DNA from: Brevundimonas sp.
Lineage (GTDB): Bacteria; Pseudomonadota; Alphaproteobacteria; Caulobacterales; Caulobacteraceae
Direction: 5' to 3'
Assembly: GCF_013912065.1 (NCBI RefSeq)
Contig: NZ_JACESA010000001.1
Span: forward strand, 310,001-374,000
DNA length: 64,000 nt
Shown: positions 16,317 to 23,915 of the stretch, one piece after another
Numbering within the stretch: position 1 is the stretch's first letter
Layout of the letters: each line of letters opens with the position of its first letter
The notes under the pieces: generated by a model
Seen by the model: only the letters and a program-made list of their open reading frames with translations
What the model was told of the DNA's origin: nothing
The model's database searches: none
Translations under genes and position numbers: made by a program

Positions 16317-16946
16317 ATGTCCGCGACCGACCGGCTCTACACTGTCTCTGAAGCTGCCGCGGTAAGCGGTCTCGGGCTCAAAGCGGTCAACAACTCGATC
16401 GACCGCGGGTTGGTGACTGTGGCCGCCGCGCCGAGGACCGGGCGTCTGAAACCCCGGGTTCTGACGGGCGAGGATTTGGTGCGCCTGCGTCTGGAGCACG
16501 GGCTGGCCGGCAAGCTGCCCATCGAGCGCCGGATCGACCTGTTCCGGAGGCTTTCCGCGACGCCCAAGGCCCGACATCTGTCGGCGGGGGAGTTCCTGAT
16601 GGTCGATGTGGCCGCCGCGCGCCGCGACGTCAGCGCCCGGATCAAGACCCTCGCCGAAGCCGAGGCTGCGATCGCGACCGACAAGGCGGTCATGGCAGGC
16701 GAGCCGGTGTTCAAGGGCACTCGTATCCCTGTCCATGCGGTCGTCGCCATGTTGGACGCAGGGGCAAGCGAAGCCGAGCTCCTGACAGGATATCCCAAGC
16801 TGGACGCCCGGCTGATCGGCCTTGCGAGGGTCTGGGTCGCCGCTCATCCCCGCCGGGGCCGCCCCCGTCGGCTTGAGGCGTCGGGTCTCGCCCCCACGTC
16901 GGTGCGGCGTCTGATCCGCAAGACGCCGGCGATGACGGAGCGGTGA
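16317..16946 (+). CDS. DUF433 antitoxin-like protein with N-terminal HTH
   Basis: A 209-residue protein. The first about 60 residues (LYTVSEAAAVSGLGLKAVNN) form a MerR-type helix-turn-helix. The middle holds a DUF433 domain (VFKGTRIPVHAVVAMLDAGASEAELLTGYPKL), and the tail is Arg-rich. DUF433 proteins are usually antitoxins to DUF5615 proteins, and such a gene follows with a 4-bp GTGA overlap. The ATG at 16317 is preferred over 16293 because CAGGAGAG is well spaced before it. Autoregulation through the HTH is likely by analogy with other antitoxins. Confidence 0.82.
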   Translation: MSATDRLYTVSEAAAVSGLGLKAVNNSIDRGLVTVAAAPRTGRLKPRVLTGEDLVRLRLEHGLAGKLPIERRIDLFRRLSATPKARHLSAGEFLMVDVAAARRDVSARIKTLAEAEAAIATDKAVMAGEPVFKGTRIPVHAVVAMLDAGASEAELLTGYPKLDARLIGLARVWVAAHPRRGRPRRLEASGLAPTSVRRLIRKTPAMTER

Positions 16947-17320
16947 ACTTCCTGTTCGACGAGTGCCTGCACACCTCTCTCGTAGAGGTCGCGAACGCCT
17001 TAGGGCATCAGGGCAGTCACGTGAATTGGCTGGGGCTGAGCGGGACGGCCGATTGGGATCTGATGCCCCGCATAATCGACGGCGACTTCACCTTCGTCAC
17101 CAACAACGCCCAGGACTTCCGGCGGCTGTATCGCGACCAGGCTGCGCACGCGGGCCTTGTTATCTTCATTCCTCAATGCCGCCCTGATCAGCAACGCGAG
17201 CTTCTCGAGGCGGCGATCGAAGCCCTTGCCGATGCCCCGGATCCGCTGATCAACCAGGCGCTCGAGCTCGACTTCGAGGACGACGTCATCACGGTCCGAA
17301 CCTACGATCTCCCGGCCTGA
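16943..17320 (+). CDS. DUF5615 PIN-like toxin
   Basis: A 125-residue protein beginning NFLFDECLHTSLVEVANALG, with TFVTNNAQDFRRLY in the middle. This is the DUF5615 Mut7-C/PIN-like fold with conserved acidic residues (D in FDE, N-N-x-x-D) that suggest a metal-dependent RNase. It uses a GTG start overlapping the stop of the DUF433 gene, so the two are translationally coupled as a type II toxin-antitoxin pair. The toxin activity is inferred from the family and pairing. Confidence 0.8.
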   Translation: MNFLFDECLHTSLVEVANALGHQGSHVNWLGLSGTADWDLMPRIIDGDFTFVTNNAQDFRRLYRDQAAHAGLVIFIPQCRPDQQRELLEAAIEALADAPDPLINQALELDFEDDVITVRTYDLPA

Positions 17321-17321
17321 C

Positions 17322-17346
17322 GGCGTGGGACGAAACACGCCACGCC
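17322..17346 (+). terminator. Hairpin after the toxin-antitoxin pair
   Basis: GGCGTGG (17322-17328) pairs with CCACGCC (17340-17346) directly after the toxin stop. No U-run follows, so termination is uncertain. Confidence 0.4.
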
Positions 17347-17454
17347 CGTCGTGCCGCGCTCCCCCCCCTGAACGATCTGGTCCCCGTGAATATTCTCCGC
17401 TCGCCATCCCGGACGAACCTGCGATCCTCATCGAAAGACCCAAGGAGGTTGGCC

Positions 17455-17994
17455 ATGGATATCTCAAGCGACGATTTTCTCTATCCGGTCAGACGGACGG
17501 GCAAGCGCGGCCGTCCGGCGAATACAGGCCGCAAGGATTTTCACCTTCTCTATGAGATGTGCGCGCGTCTGGCCGCCGATCCGGCCCTTTCGTGGGCCGA
17601 TGCGGCGCGACAGGTCGCGCCGAAATCGGATTACAACGCCTTTGACCGCCTCCCCCGCAAACTGCGGCAATATCCCCGAATGCTGGATCAGGCGAAAGAT
17701 CATCACGAGCGCCAGGTTCAGCGGTTTCTGGCGGAAGCCAAACGGCGAAGGCTCGAAGCCTCCTGGATCGGCCTGAAGTCCAAGGCCTCCGCCATCGCCT
17801 ATCTCCAGATGACCGGATTGATCTCCGCCGACATCTGGAAGGATCCCCGGGTCGTCACCGCCGCAGACGGGTTCTGGCGATACGTTCGCCCCGGGATTGT
17901 CGAGCGCTTGATCGAGGACCATCGCCGGCTGGAGCGGATGATGGGCCAGGTCGACGCCCTTGATCGTCACATGCGCCTATACGCTTCGATCTGA
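17455..17994 (+). CDS. Unknown protein, Arg/Lys-rich, 179 aa
   Basis: A 179-residue soluble protein with a strong Shine-Dalgarno (AAGGAGG) before the ATG at 17455. It is helical and basic, with a Gly/Arg-rich N-terminal patch (RRTGKRGRPANTGRKDF) recalling an AT-hook-like DNA contact. A possible HTH follows (SWADAARQVAPKSDYNAFDRLPRK), and the remainder is predicted mostly helical. I recognise no named family. Its place between a toxin-antitoxin pair and the STAND-nuclease operon suggests a regulator, but that is conjecture. Confidence 0.65.
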   Translation: MDISSDDFLYPVRRTGKRGRPANTGRKDFHLLYEMCARLAADPALSWADAARQVAPKSDYNAFDRLPRKLRQYPRMLDQAKDHHERQVQRFLAEAKRRRLEASWIGLKSKASAIAYLQMTGLISADIWKDPRVVTAADGFWRYVRPGIVERLIEDHRRLERMMGQVDALDRHMRLYASI

Positions 17995-18109
17995 CTTGGA
18001 GATCGACGTCAAACGCGGCCCCCGTCCGTCCGAAACCCGTCCGACGAGGTCTGGCGCGGCGGTTGCGGATTGCTCTAGCTTCGCCCCAACGACCTTGCCG
18101 GGAAATTTG

Positions 18110-18370
18110 ATGATCTTCGATCCGCGATCGCCGCTTCCGCACCGCGTCGCGCCTACGACCGGGACAGATGCGGTCGCGACGCGCGAGGCCGGAGACGTTC
18201 TGGCCCGCATTCAAGCCTTCGCGGGCGGAGAAGCCGAAGCCCTAGCCTGGTATCATGACCAGCCGATTCCGGCCCTCGGCGGGCGAACGGCGGAAACCTT
18301 GGTGAGGATGGGTCAGGGCGCCGCTGTTCGACAGTATCTCGACACCCTCGCGACGGGCGGCTTCGCATGA
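18110..18370 (+). CDS. Short MbcA/ParS/Xre-type (DUF2384) protein without HTH
   Basis: An 86-residue protein whose second half (ALAWYHDQPIPALGGRTAET followed by LVRMGQGAAVRQYLDTLATG) matches the toxin-binding DUF2384 domain of MbcA/ParS antitoxins (W...P.PALGGRT...L...G...V...L..I..G). Such antitoxins normally carry an N-terminal Xre-like HTH and pair with a RES toxin. Here the HTH is absent and no RES gene is near. The next long gene is a STAND-like nuclease, connected through a tiny overlapping ORF. It may act as an inhibitor or accessory of that protein. Confidence 0.7.
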   Translation: MIFDPRSPLPHRVAPTTGTDAVATREAGDVLARIQAFAGGEAEALAWYHDQPIPALGGRTAETLVRMGQGAAVRQYLDTLATGGFA

Positions 18371-18435
18371 ATCGGTCGCGCCTGACCCTTGCGCCAGCGC
18401 CGGCCGAGCCCGGCCGGAGTCTGGAGCGGTCGTGA
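18367..18435 (+). CDS. 22-codon coupling ORF
   Basis: The DUF2384 stop overlaps an ATG (ATGA, 18367-18370). That ATG opens a 22-codon frame whose TGA (18433-18435) overlaps the GTG of the next gene (GTGA). The peptide (MNRSRLTLAPAPAEPGRSLE and two more residues) has no recognisable feature. It may serve only to hand ribosomes from the DUF2384 gene to the STAND gene. Real expression is not proven. Confidence 0.35.
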   Translation: MNRSRLTLAPAPAEPGRSLERS

Positions 18436-21293
18436 CCATCGCCCCTGATCCGCCCAGCCCCCTCGCGGTTCTTGATCCAGCCCAGCTCGGTCGCATCGAG
18501 AACATGCATCGCGGCTTCCTCTATCAGCACCTCTACGCCGTTCAGTGCCTGCTCGCCGCCGCCGCCGCGGGCGCAACTGCCGTCGCCGTCGAAGGCGACG
18601 AAGATGTGGAACTGATCTTTCCCGACCGACGCGCCTATCTCCAGGTCAAGCATCGACTGAACCCTCTCGCCGGCTCCGATGTCGATGAGGCGCTCGAACG
18701 GTTCGCCGCGCTTCGCAAGGCCCATGCGACGGGCAATCGGGACGGATCATCGCAATTCTTCATCGTCTCGACCTCCGCCCCGAACGCTCCCCTCGCCGCT
18801 CGGATGGCCGCGCCGGACTGGCCCGCCGACATCCTCATCCTCTGGCCCGGCTGCGACGTCCAGGGCGACGGCGTCCCGCAACCGCTTCCCTCCCTCCTGG
18901 ACGCCTTCGCGGCCGCCTGCGGACTGGCCGCGACGCTCCCCTTCGCCATGCTGACGTCGGAGACCCTGGTGTGGAAACTGGCCGGCCTCGTCACCCTGGC
19001 CGCGACGGGGCAGGATGAAACCCTGAACCACGTCTTCTACACCTCGACCCTGCCCGCCCTGTTCGAGCAGATGATTCTCCAGCTCCAGGATCTGCCGGCT
19101 CCGCCGTCTCCCTACCGGGTGCAGGCCCAGGAGCCCGACTTGACGAGTGAGGACCGCATTCGGCTGATCGTGGGCCATTCTGGAGCGGGCAAGACCTCCT
19201 GGGTCGCCCAGGCCGCCCAGCATGCGCCAGGCGCCGTCGTCTATCTGGACGTGATCGACACCCCGGCGCCAAATCTGACCAATACGGTCGCTCGCGAAGT
19301 CGCCGGTCGTCTGTTCGGCCGCGGAGGCGGGCGTCTGGGCGAGGTTCTGATTCCCGGAGCCTCGGGTCGGGACATTCTGCTCGGGATCGGCCGGCGCCTC
19401 GCCGAGACGAGGACCCAGGCCGTGCTCGTCCTCGACAATGCGCATGTGGTTGGCGCGGACGCCCTCACCTCGCTGGTCCAGGCGACGGCGCCGATGTCGG
19501 TGGTCCTCCTCTGTCGGCCTGATCCTGACCTGAACCTGGTGGAGGCCCTCACCGGAGCTCGCCGGGAGGTCCTCGGCGGCTGGTCCCCGGACACGATCGC
19601 GGCCGAGGCGCATGATCGGGGTTGTCGCGCGGGCCCGGGGTCGGCTCAGCGTCTTCTCGACCTAACGGGCGGCCTTCCGCTCTACGTCCAGAACGCCATG
19701 ACGATCGCCGCGGCCGACTACGCCGGCTCGGTCGAGGATTTCTGTCGAGATCTGGCCCTCGCCGCCCAGACGGTCGACACCGCTCAGGAGTTGATCCTGG
19801 GGCGTGTCTTCGACGGCTTTGACGCGTCCACTGCCCAGGTCGCCGACCTGCTGTGCCTGAACGATATCCCACTCAAACGCGCGGACCTTCTGGAGTACGT
19901 CGCCCTCGCGGTCGGCCGGGAGGGCCCGGACGTGACCGCCGCCCTGCGCAAGCTTCAGGGTGCGGGTCTGCTGCAAACCTTCTCCGGGGATCGGGTCAAA
20001 ATCCACGACGCCGCCAAGGTGGTCGGCAAGGCGCGGCTCCTCGCCGCCGGGCCCGAGACGATCGGCGCCTACCGTCGCGCGCTTCAGACCGTAATCCTCA
20101 AGACGCTTCGGTCAGACTGGAGTTTCGCCAAGCTGGCGCTGTTCCTGCGCCTGACCGGCGACATCGGCGACTACGAGATCCTCGTGGAAATGGCGGCCGA
20201 CGAGCATTTCCACGAACTCGGCCTGTGGCCCGAAATCGAGGCCTATATCGACAGGGTGGCCGCCGACGTCGCGGTCCCGGCCCGGCAGAGGGTGGTCGCC
20301 CTCGACGGTCTGGTCTTCGCTGACCTGAAGTATGGCCCGCCGGACAAGATCATGACGCGGCTCGACCTGATGGATCGGCTCATCGCCGACCACGATCTGG
20401 GATGGGAGGAAAACCTTCGCGCCGGCATGAAGCGAATGAGCGCCCTGGCGACGTCGACCGACCGGAAAGGGGCCCGGGCCCAGATCGAACGGCTTGAGCG
20501 GGAGATGGCGAAGGCTCCGGAGGACCATCGCCGGATCTTCCGATACAACGCTGCGGTCGCGCGCTTCCAACTCGGCGATCTTGACGCGGCCGAAGACGAG
20601 CTCGCCACGATTGTCGGCGAATACTACCGCCTCGTGGGGCTGACGCCGCAGTTGGTGATGGGGCGCAATTCGGACGCCCTGCGGCCCCTGCTGCGCAAGA
20701 CCGACACCCAGGTCGACGACGTCAAACATCTGGCCGACAGCCTCGACGCACTGGCCAAGGTCAAGGACGCCAAGGGCTCGTTTTCCCCCTTCGTGCGGAT
20801 CCACGCCCTGAAGTTCTACGAACTCGTCCAGTCCGCCGAGTCCCTGCTGAGGGTCGGACAGGACCTGGTCGATTCATACGTCTGGCATCACGACTTCGCC
20901 GGCGCGCGCCAGTTCATGGAATCGACCCTTTTGCCGCAACTCGCCCAGTTCAAACTGGCCGACTACATGGTGACGGTCCGGTCTCACTACGCGGTCGTCC
21001 TCGCCTACTGCCGGGCGTTCGACGAGGCGGATCGCGAAATGGCGCGCCTTCAACCCTATGTCCCCGGCCTGCCGCCCCTGCAGCAGAAGGAGCTGCGCGA
21101 CCAGGCCAGGCTGATCGCCGAACTGCGACGCGACGGTCCGCCGCCCCAACGGCCCATTCCGGCCGGTCTCCCCGACCGCTTCGAGCCGATGCCTGCGCCC
21201 GCCGCCGATCTGGCGCCCCGAAACGAAAAGGTCGGGCGCAACGACCCCTGCCCCTGCGGTTCAGGCCGAAAATTCAAGAAGTGCTGCCTCTAG
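18432..21293 (+). CDS. STAND-like NTPase with N-terminal Cap4/DUF4297-like nuclease and SEC-C tail
   Basis: A 953-residue multidomain protein, probably antiviral. Residues 20 to about 220 look like a Cap4/DUF4297-type PD-(D/E)xK nuclease: GFLYQ near residue 33, VEGDEDVELIF (53-63) and LQVKHR with Q71-x-K73. A P-loop VGHSGAGKT follows at about residue 248, and a Walker B strand VLVLDNAH with D335. The region from about 550 to 900 is helical and TPR-like, as in the sensor of STAND NTPases. The last 17 residues form a SEC-C zinc motif (C940, C942, C951, C952). This order resembles Avs antiphage proteins, but the SEC-C tail is unusual. Start is GTG, coupled to the preceding 22-codon ORF. Confidence 0.8.
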   Translation: MTIAPDPPSPLAVLDPAQLGRIENMHRGFLYQHLYAVQCLLAAAAAGATAVAVEGDEDVELIFPDRRAYLQVKHRLNPLAGSDVDEALERFAALRKAHATGNRDGSSQFFIVSTSAPNAPLAARMAAPDWPADILILWPGCDVQGDGVPQPLPSLLDAFAAACGLAATLPFAMLTSETLVWKLAGLVTLAATGQDETLNHVFYTSTLPALFEQMILQLQDLPAPPSPYRVQAQEPDLTSEDRIRLIVGHSGAGKTSWVAQAAQHAPGAVVYLDVIDTPAPNLTNTVAREVAGRLFGRGGGRLGEVLIPGASGRDILLGIGRRLAETRTQAVLVLDNAHVVGADALTSLVQATAPMSVVLLCRPDPDLNLVEALTGARREVLGGWSPDTIAAEAHDRGCRAGPGSAQRLLDLTGGLPLYVQNAMTIAAADYAGSVEDFCRDLALAAQTVDTAQELILGRVFDGFDASTAQVADLLCLNDIPLKRADLLEYVALAVGREGPDVTAALRKLQGAGLLQTFSGDRVKIHDAAKVVGKARLLAAGPETIGAYRRALQTVILKTLRSDWSFAKLALFLRLTGDIGDYEILVEMAADEHFHELGLWPEIEAYIDRVAADVAVPARQRVVALDGLVFADLKYGPPDKIMTRLDLMDRLIADHDLGWEENLRAGMKRMSALATSTDRKGARAQIERLEREMAKAPEDHRRIFRYNAAVARFQLGDLDAAEDELATIVGEYYRLVGLTPQLVMGRNSDALRPLLRKTDTQVDDVKHLADSLDALAKVKDAKGSFSPFVRIHALKFYELVQSAESLLRVGQDLVDSYVWHHDFAGARQFMESTLLPQLAQFKLADYMVTVRSHYAVVLAYCRAFDEADREMARLQPYVPGLPPLQQKELRDQARLIAELRRDGPPPQRPIPAGLPDRFEPMPAPAADLAPRNEKVGRNDPCPCGSGRKFKKCCL

Positions 21294-21347
21294 TCGCCTG
21301 CGGTCGGCTGCCGAAGGCAAGCCCTCCGACGCGGGCCTGATCACGCG

Positions 21348-23237
21348 TCACGCGCGTCGGCGGCCGGGCTTCGGAGCCATCTCCACGGCCCGCAAGGCGT
21401 CGCGAAGCGTGTGACGATCCACGGTGTAGTCCCAGGGATGCCGACCTTGGCACTGATTGTTCCCGGTGTGCAGAAACCAATCCGCCAGATCTCCGAAACG
21501 CGCCTCCGCCGCCTTCTCCAGCTCGGCCCGAACCTCGGCCGCGAGGTCGTCCAGAGCGGCTTGCGCCTTCAATCGGCGCTCGATCTCCGCGAGATCCCGC
21601 CAGGCGCGGTCGCGCTCGGCCGGCTCCGTCTCCAGCGCGGCCCGGCGCGGCGCCACCCATCGCTCCCCCTCGCGGCTCCCCATCAAATGGACCGCATGCG
21701 CTGCGACCCGGTCGACGAGCTGCAGGCGGGCTTGCCGCTCGGCTTCCGCCTTCTCGGCGGCCGCCGCCGCCTCGCGGGCCTCTCGCCTCTCGACACCACG
21801 CTGGACCGCGCCTTGAAGGGGCAGCCCCAGAAAGGCGTCGCCGCTCCAGCGCCCGCTCCACCCGACGGCGGCCTGCAATCGATCAAGGACATCGTCGAAC
21901 GCATCGAACGCCGCTTCACCGCATAGCCGCTCGAGCGGTCGCCCGAACCCGGGTATTGGCGCGACCTCCCATCGCGCCAGGTCGAAGCCAGCGCGCTCCT
22001 CCTCGGTCGCAGCCGCCAGCAGGCCTTCGAGCCGCCGCCTGGACCGCGCAAGCTGTTCAGCCCGCAGGCGCTCGCGGGCCTGCGCCGCCTTGACCGCTTC
22101 GCCGAAGACCGGCCGACGTTCCCAGCGATCCGGGTCCATCAGGTGAAGCGGCCCCAGCTTCGTCACGGCCTGGAGATATCGCTTCACAAGCGCCTGGGGG
22201 CTGCGGAAGCCCGGGCGGGCGCGAAGGAGCGCCCGATGCGTCTCGACCTCGAGAAGCTCTTTGAATGCGGACCGGACCAGGCCGCTGCGCCGAACCCAGG
22301 TCACCGCCGTCACCAAGGAGAATCCCGGCTTGTAATAGTCGTCGATTTGATCGCCGAGGACGTAGCGATGCGCCAGGACGGCCTGCCATTCCTCGGTGGG
22401 AACCGAGAAGACCGCGTCGTCGCCGACCTGGACGGCGCACAGCCGCCCCTCGCCGATCGCCCGAAGGGCTGTGATGGCCGCGGAGCCCTCGGCGTGGGAG
22501 GGGCGCGCCGGGCCGGCCGCGTCAAGGCCTGAAAGCATCGCCGCCGCCCGGGCGTCCGCCATGGCCTCGGCTTCAGCCTTGAGGACCAGTGTTTCTTGCT
22601 CCTGCCGCGCATTGTAGAGCCAAACCCGGGGCGCCGCGCGCAGCACCGCCTCATGGATCGCCTCAAGGGAGCGATGCTTCCACCGTCCAAGGTCGATCTC
22701 GATGGCGGCGTGCCGTCCTTTCCGAATGCGGGCGATCTTCTCCGGCCCGCAGCCGTGAGTGACCTTGATCTCGACCAGGAGTTCGTGGACCTGGCCCGTG
22801 GCATTCACCTTCCTGAGGACGACATCGGGGGTTAGCCCGTCCATGCGGTATTCGACCTCCACCTCGTCGAAGTTCAGATGGCCCTCCGGAGAGATTTCGC
22901 GTTCCGCTCCGCCGTACTCGGCCACGACCGCCGGTAGGGTCAGGGTCAGGGCGGCGGCGAGGGCCGCCTTGGCCTCATAGTGGGCCGATGTTTCCTGCCA
23001 GGCCCCGCAGATCCGCGCTCCGGGATGGTGAGCGAAATGTTCGACCCGTCCTTTCGGCCCCTTTCGGGCGATCAGGGGCGAACGGCAATCCGGCGCCGGA
23101 CACAGAAGATCTTCGTCGAAACCACTGTCGACCGCGCGGACGTGGACGGTGCGCCCGTCGGATTTGCGAAACGCCCAGACGAGGCTCGCGAACGGCGACC
23201 CGTATTTCGCATGCGCGCCATCTCTTCGTTTCGCCAT
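21348..23237 (-). CDS. CoiA-like nuclease-domain protein
   Basis: A 629-residue protein. An N-terminal zinc-binding segment (C46, C51 with His in VEHFAHHPG near 66-73) is followed by a PD-(D/E)xK nuclease core with D138 in LTPDVVL and E156-x-K158 in LLVEIKVTHG. This combination is typical of CoiA-related proteins. The remaining about 400 residues are helical and Arg/Ala-rich with long coiled-coil potential. Classical CoiA acts in DNA uptake, but here it lies in ICE cargo convergent to the STAND gene, so a defence or DNA-processing role on incoming DNA is more likely. Confidence 0.72.
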   Translation of the reverse strand: MAKRRDGAHAKYGSPFASLVWAFRKSDGRTVHVRAVDSGFDEDLLCPAPDCRSPLIARKGPKGRVEHFAHHPGARICGAWQETSAHYEAKAALAAALTLTLPAVVAEYGGAEREISPEGHLNFDEVEVEYRMDGLTPDVVLRKVNATGQVHELLVEIKVTHGCGPEKIARIRKGRHAAIEIDLGRWKHRSLEAIHEAVLRAAPRVWLYNARQEQETLVLKAEAEAMADARAAAMLSGLDAAGPARPSHAEGSAAITALRAIGEGRLCAVQVGDDAVFSVPTEEWQAVLAHRYVLGDQIDDYYKPGFSLVTAVTWVRRSGLVRSAFKELLEVETHRALLRARPGFRSPQALVKRYLQAVTKLGPLHLMDPDRWERRPVFGEAVKAAQARERLRAEQLARSRRRLEGLLAAATEEERAGFDLARWEVAPIPGFGRPLERLCGEAAFDAFDDVLDRLQAAVGWSGRWSGDAFLGLPLQGAVQRGVERREAREAAAAAEKAEAERQARLQLVDRVAAHAVHLMGSREGERWVAPRRAALETEPAERDRAWRDLAEIERRLKAQAALDDLAAEVRAELEKAAEARFGDLADWFLHTGNNQCQGRHPWDYTVDRHTLRDALRAVEMAPKPGRRRA

Positions 23238-23346
23238 CCTGCCCTCGCGCCGCCGATCCTAGAGCCGACTCGCGCCGGCGGCAGAGGCAAAAGCGCCGGC
23301 CCTGAAGCGCTTACGTCCGTTTCTGACGTCCCCGATCCCGCTGCGG

Positions 23347-23829
23347 TCAGCCCGGGGGCAGCGGGAGCCCCTCGAACCCCTGAACGTTGGCGCGTGTGAG
23401 ATAGACGCGCCATTGCGCTGTCGCCTCGTCGAACACGTCCAGGCTCGTGCGCGCCGTTCCGTCCTCCCCATGGTAGATGAGGACATATTCCTGCGATGTC
23501 CCGGTGAAGCCCGGCGTGTGAACAAGCTCCACTGTTCCGCCCAGCCAGTTCTCATCGCGGTACTCGCCGTGCTTGGCGGTATTGGCGATGTCCCGGAACG
23601 CCGGTTGCATCGGCACCGCAGCGGCGATCGCCTTCCGGTAAGCGCCCGCGTTCAACCCGCTGCGGCGATCCCGCTGGGTGAGAGCCCGGATCGTCCAGTC
23701 TTCCAGCGACTGGGCCGTGATCGCGAAGTCCAGAGCCCCGTAGATGGTGGAGATCAGATCGAACGGCTGAGCCTCACGGGCCGCCTTCAGCCGATTGGCT
23801 TCCCACTGGAGCTTGATCCAGATGTGCAT
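23347..23829 (-). CDS. Unknown 160-aa protein downstream of the ABC-3C operon
   Basis: A 160-residue soluble protein, helical in the first 90 residues. The segment RDIANTAKHGEY resembles the conserved Asn/His helix seen in some HEPN-like or ABC-3C-associated proteins, but the strict HEPN RNase pattern (R-x4-6-H) is not met: the R to H spacing is 7. It follows the ABC-3C ATPase on the same strand after 86 bp and may be the last gene of that operon. Function is unknown. Confidence 0.6.
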   Translation of the reverse strand: MHIWIKLQWEANRLKAAREAQPFDLISTIYGALDFAITAQSLEDWTIRALTQRDRRSGLNAGAYRKAIAAAVPMQPAFRDIANTAKHGEYRDENWLGGTVELVHTPGFTGTSQEYVLIYHGEDGTARTSLDVFDEATAQWRVYLTRANVQGFEGLPLPPG

Positions 23830-23915
23830 CGCCCCGCCCGAAAGGACGAGGAGGCGTTCAGGCGGATTGCCCTTCCCGCCGGAGGATCGGGGTCTGTTCG
23901 CCAGGACGAGCTTCC

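Noticed and set aside
23347-23829. HEPN RNase
   Set aside because: The R-to-H spacing in RDIANTAKH is 7 residues, outside the R-x4-6-H pattern.
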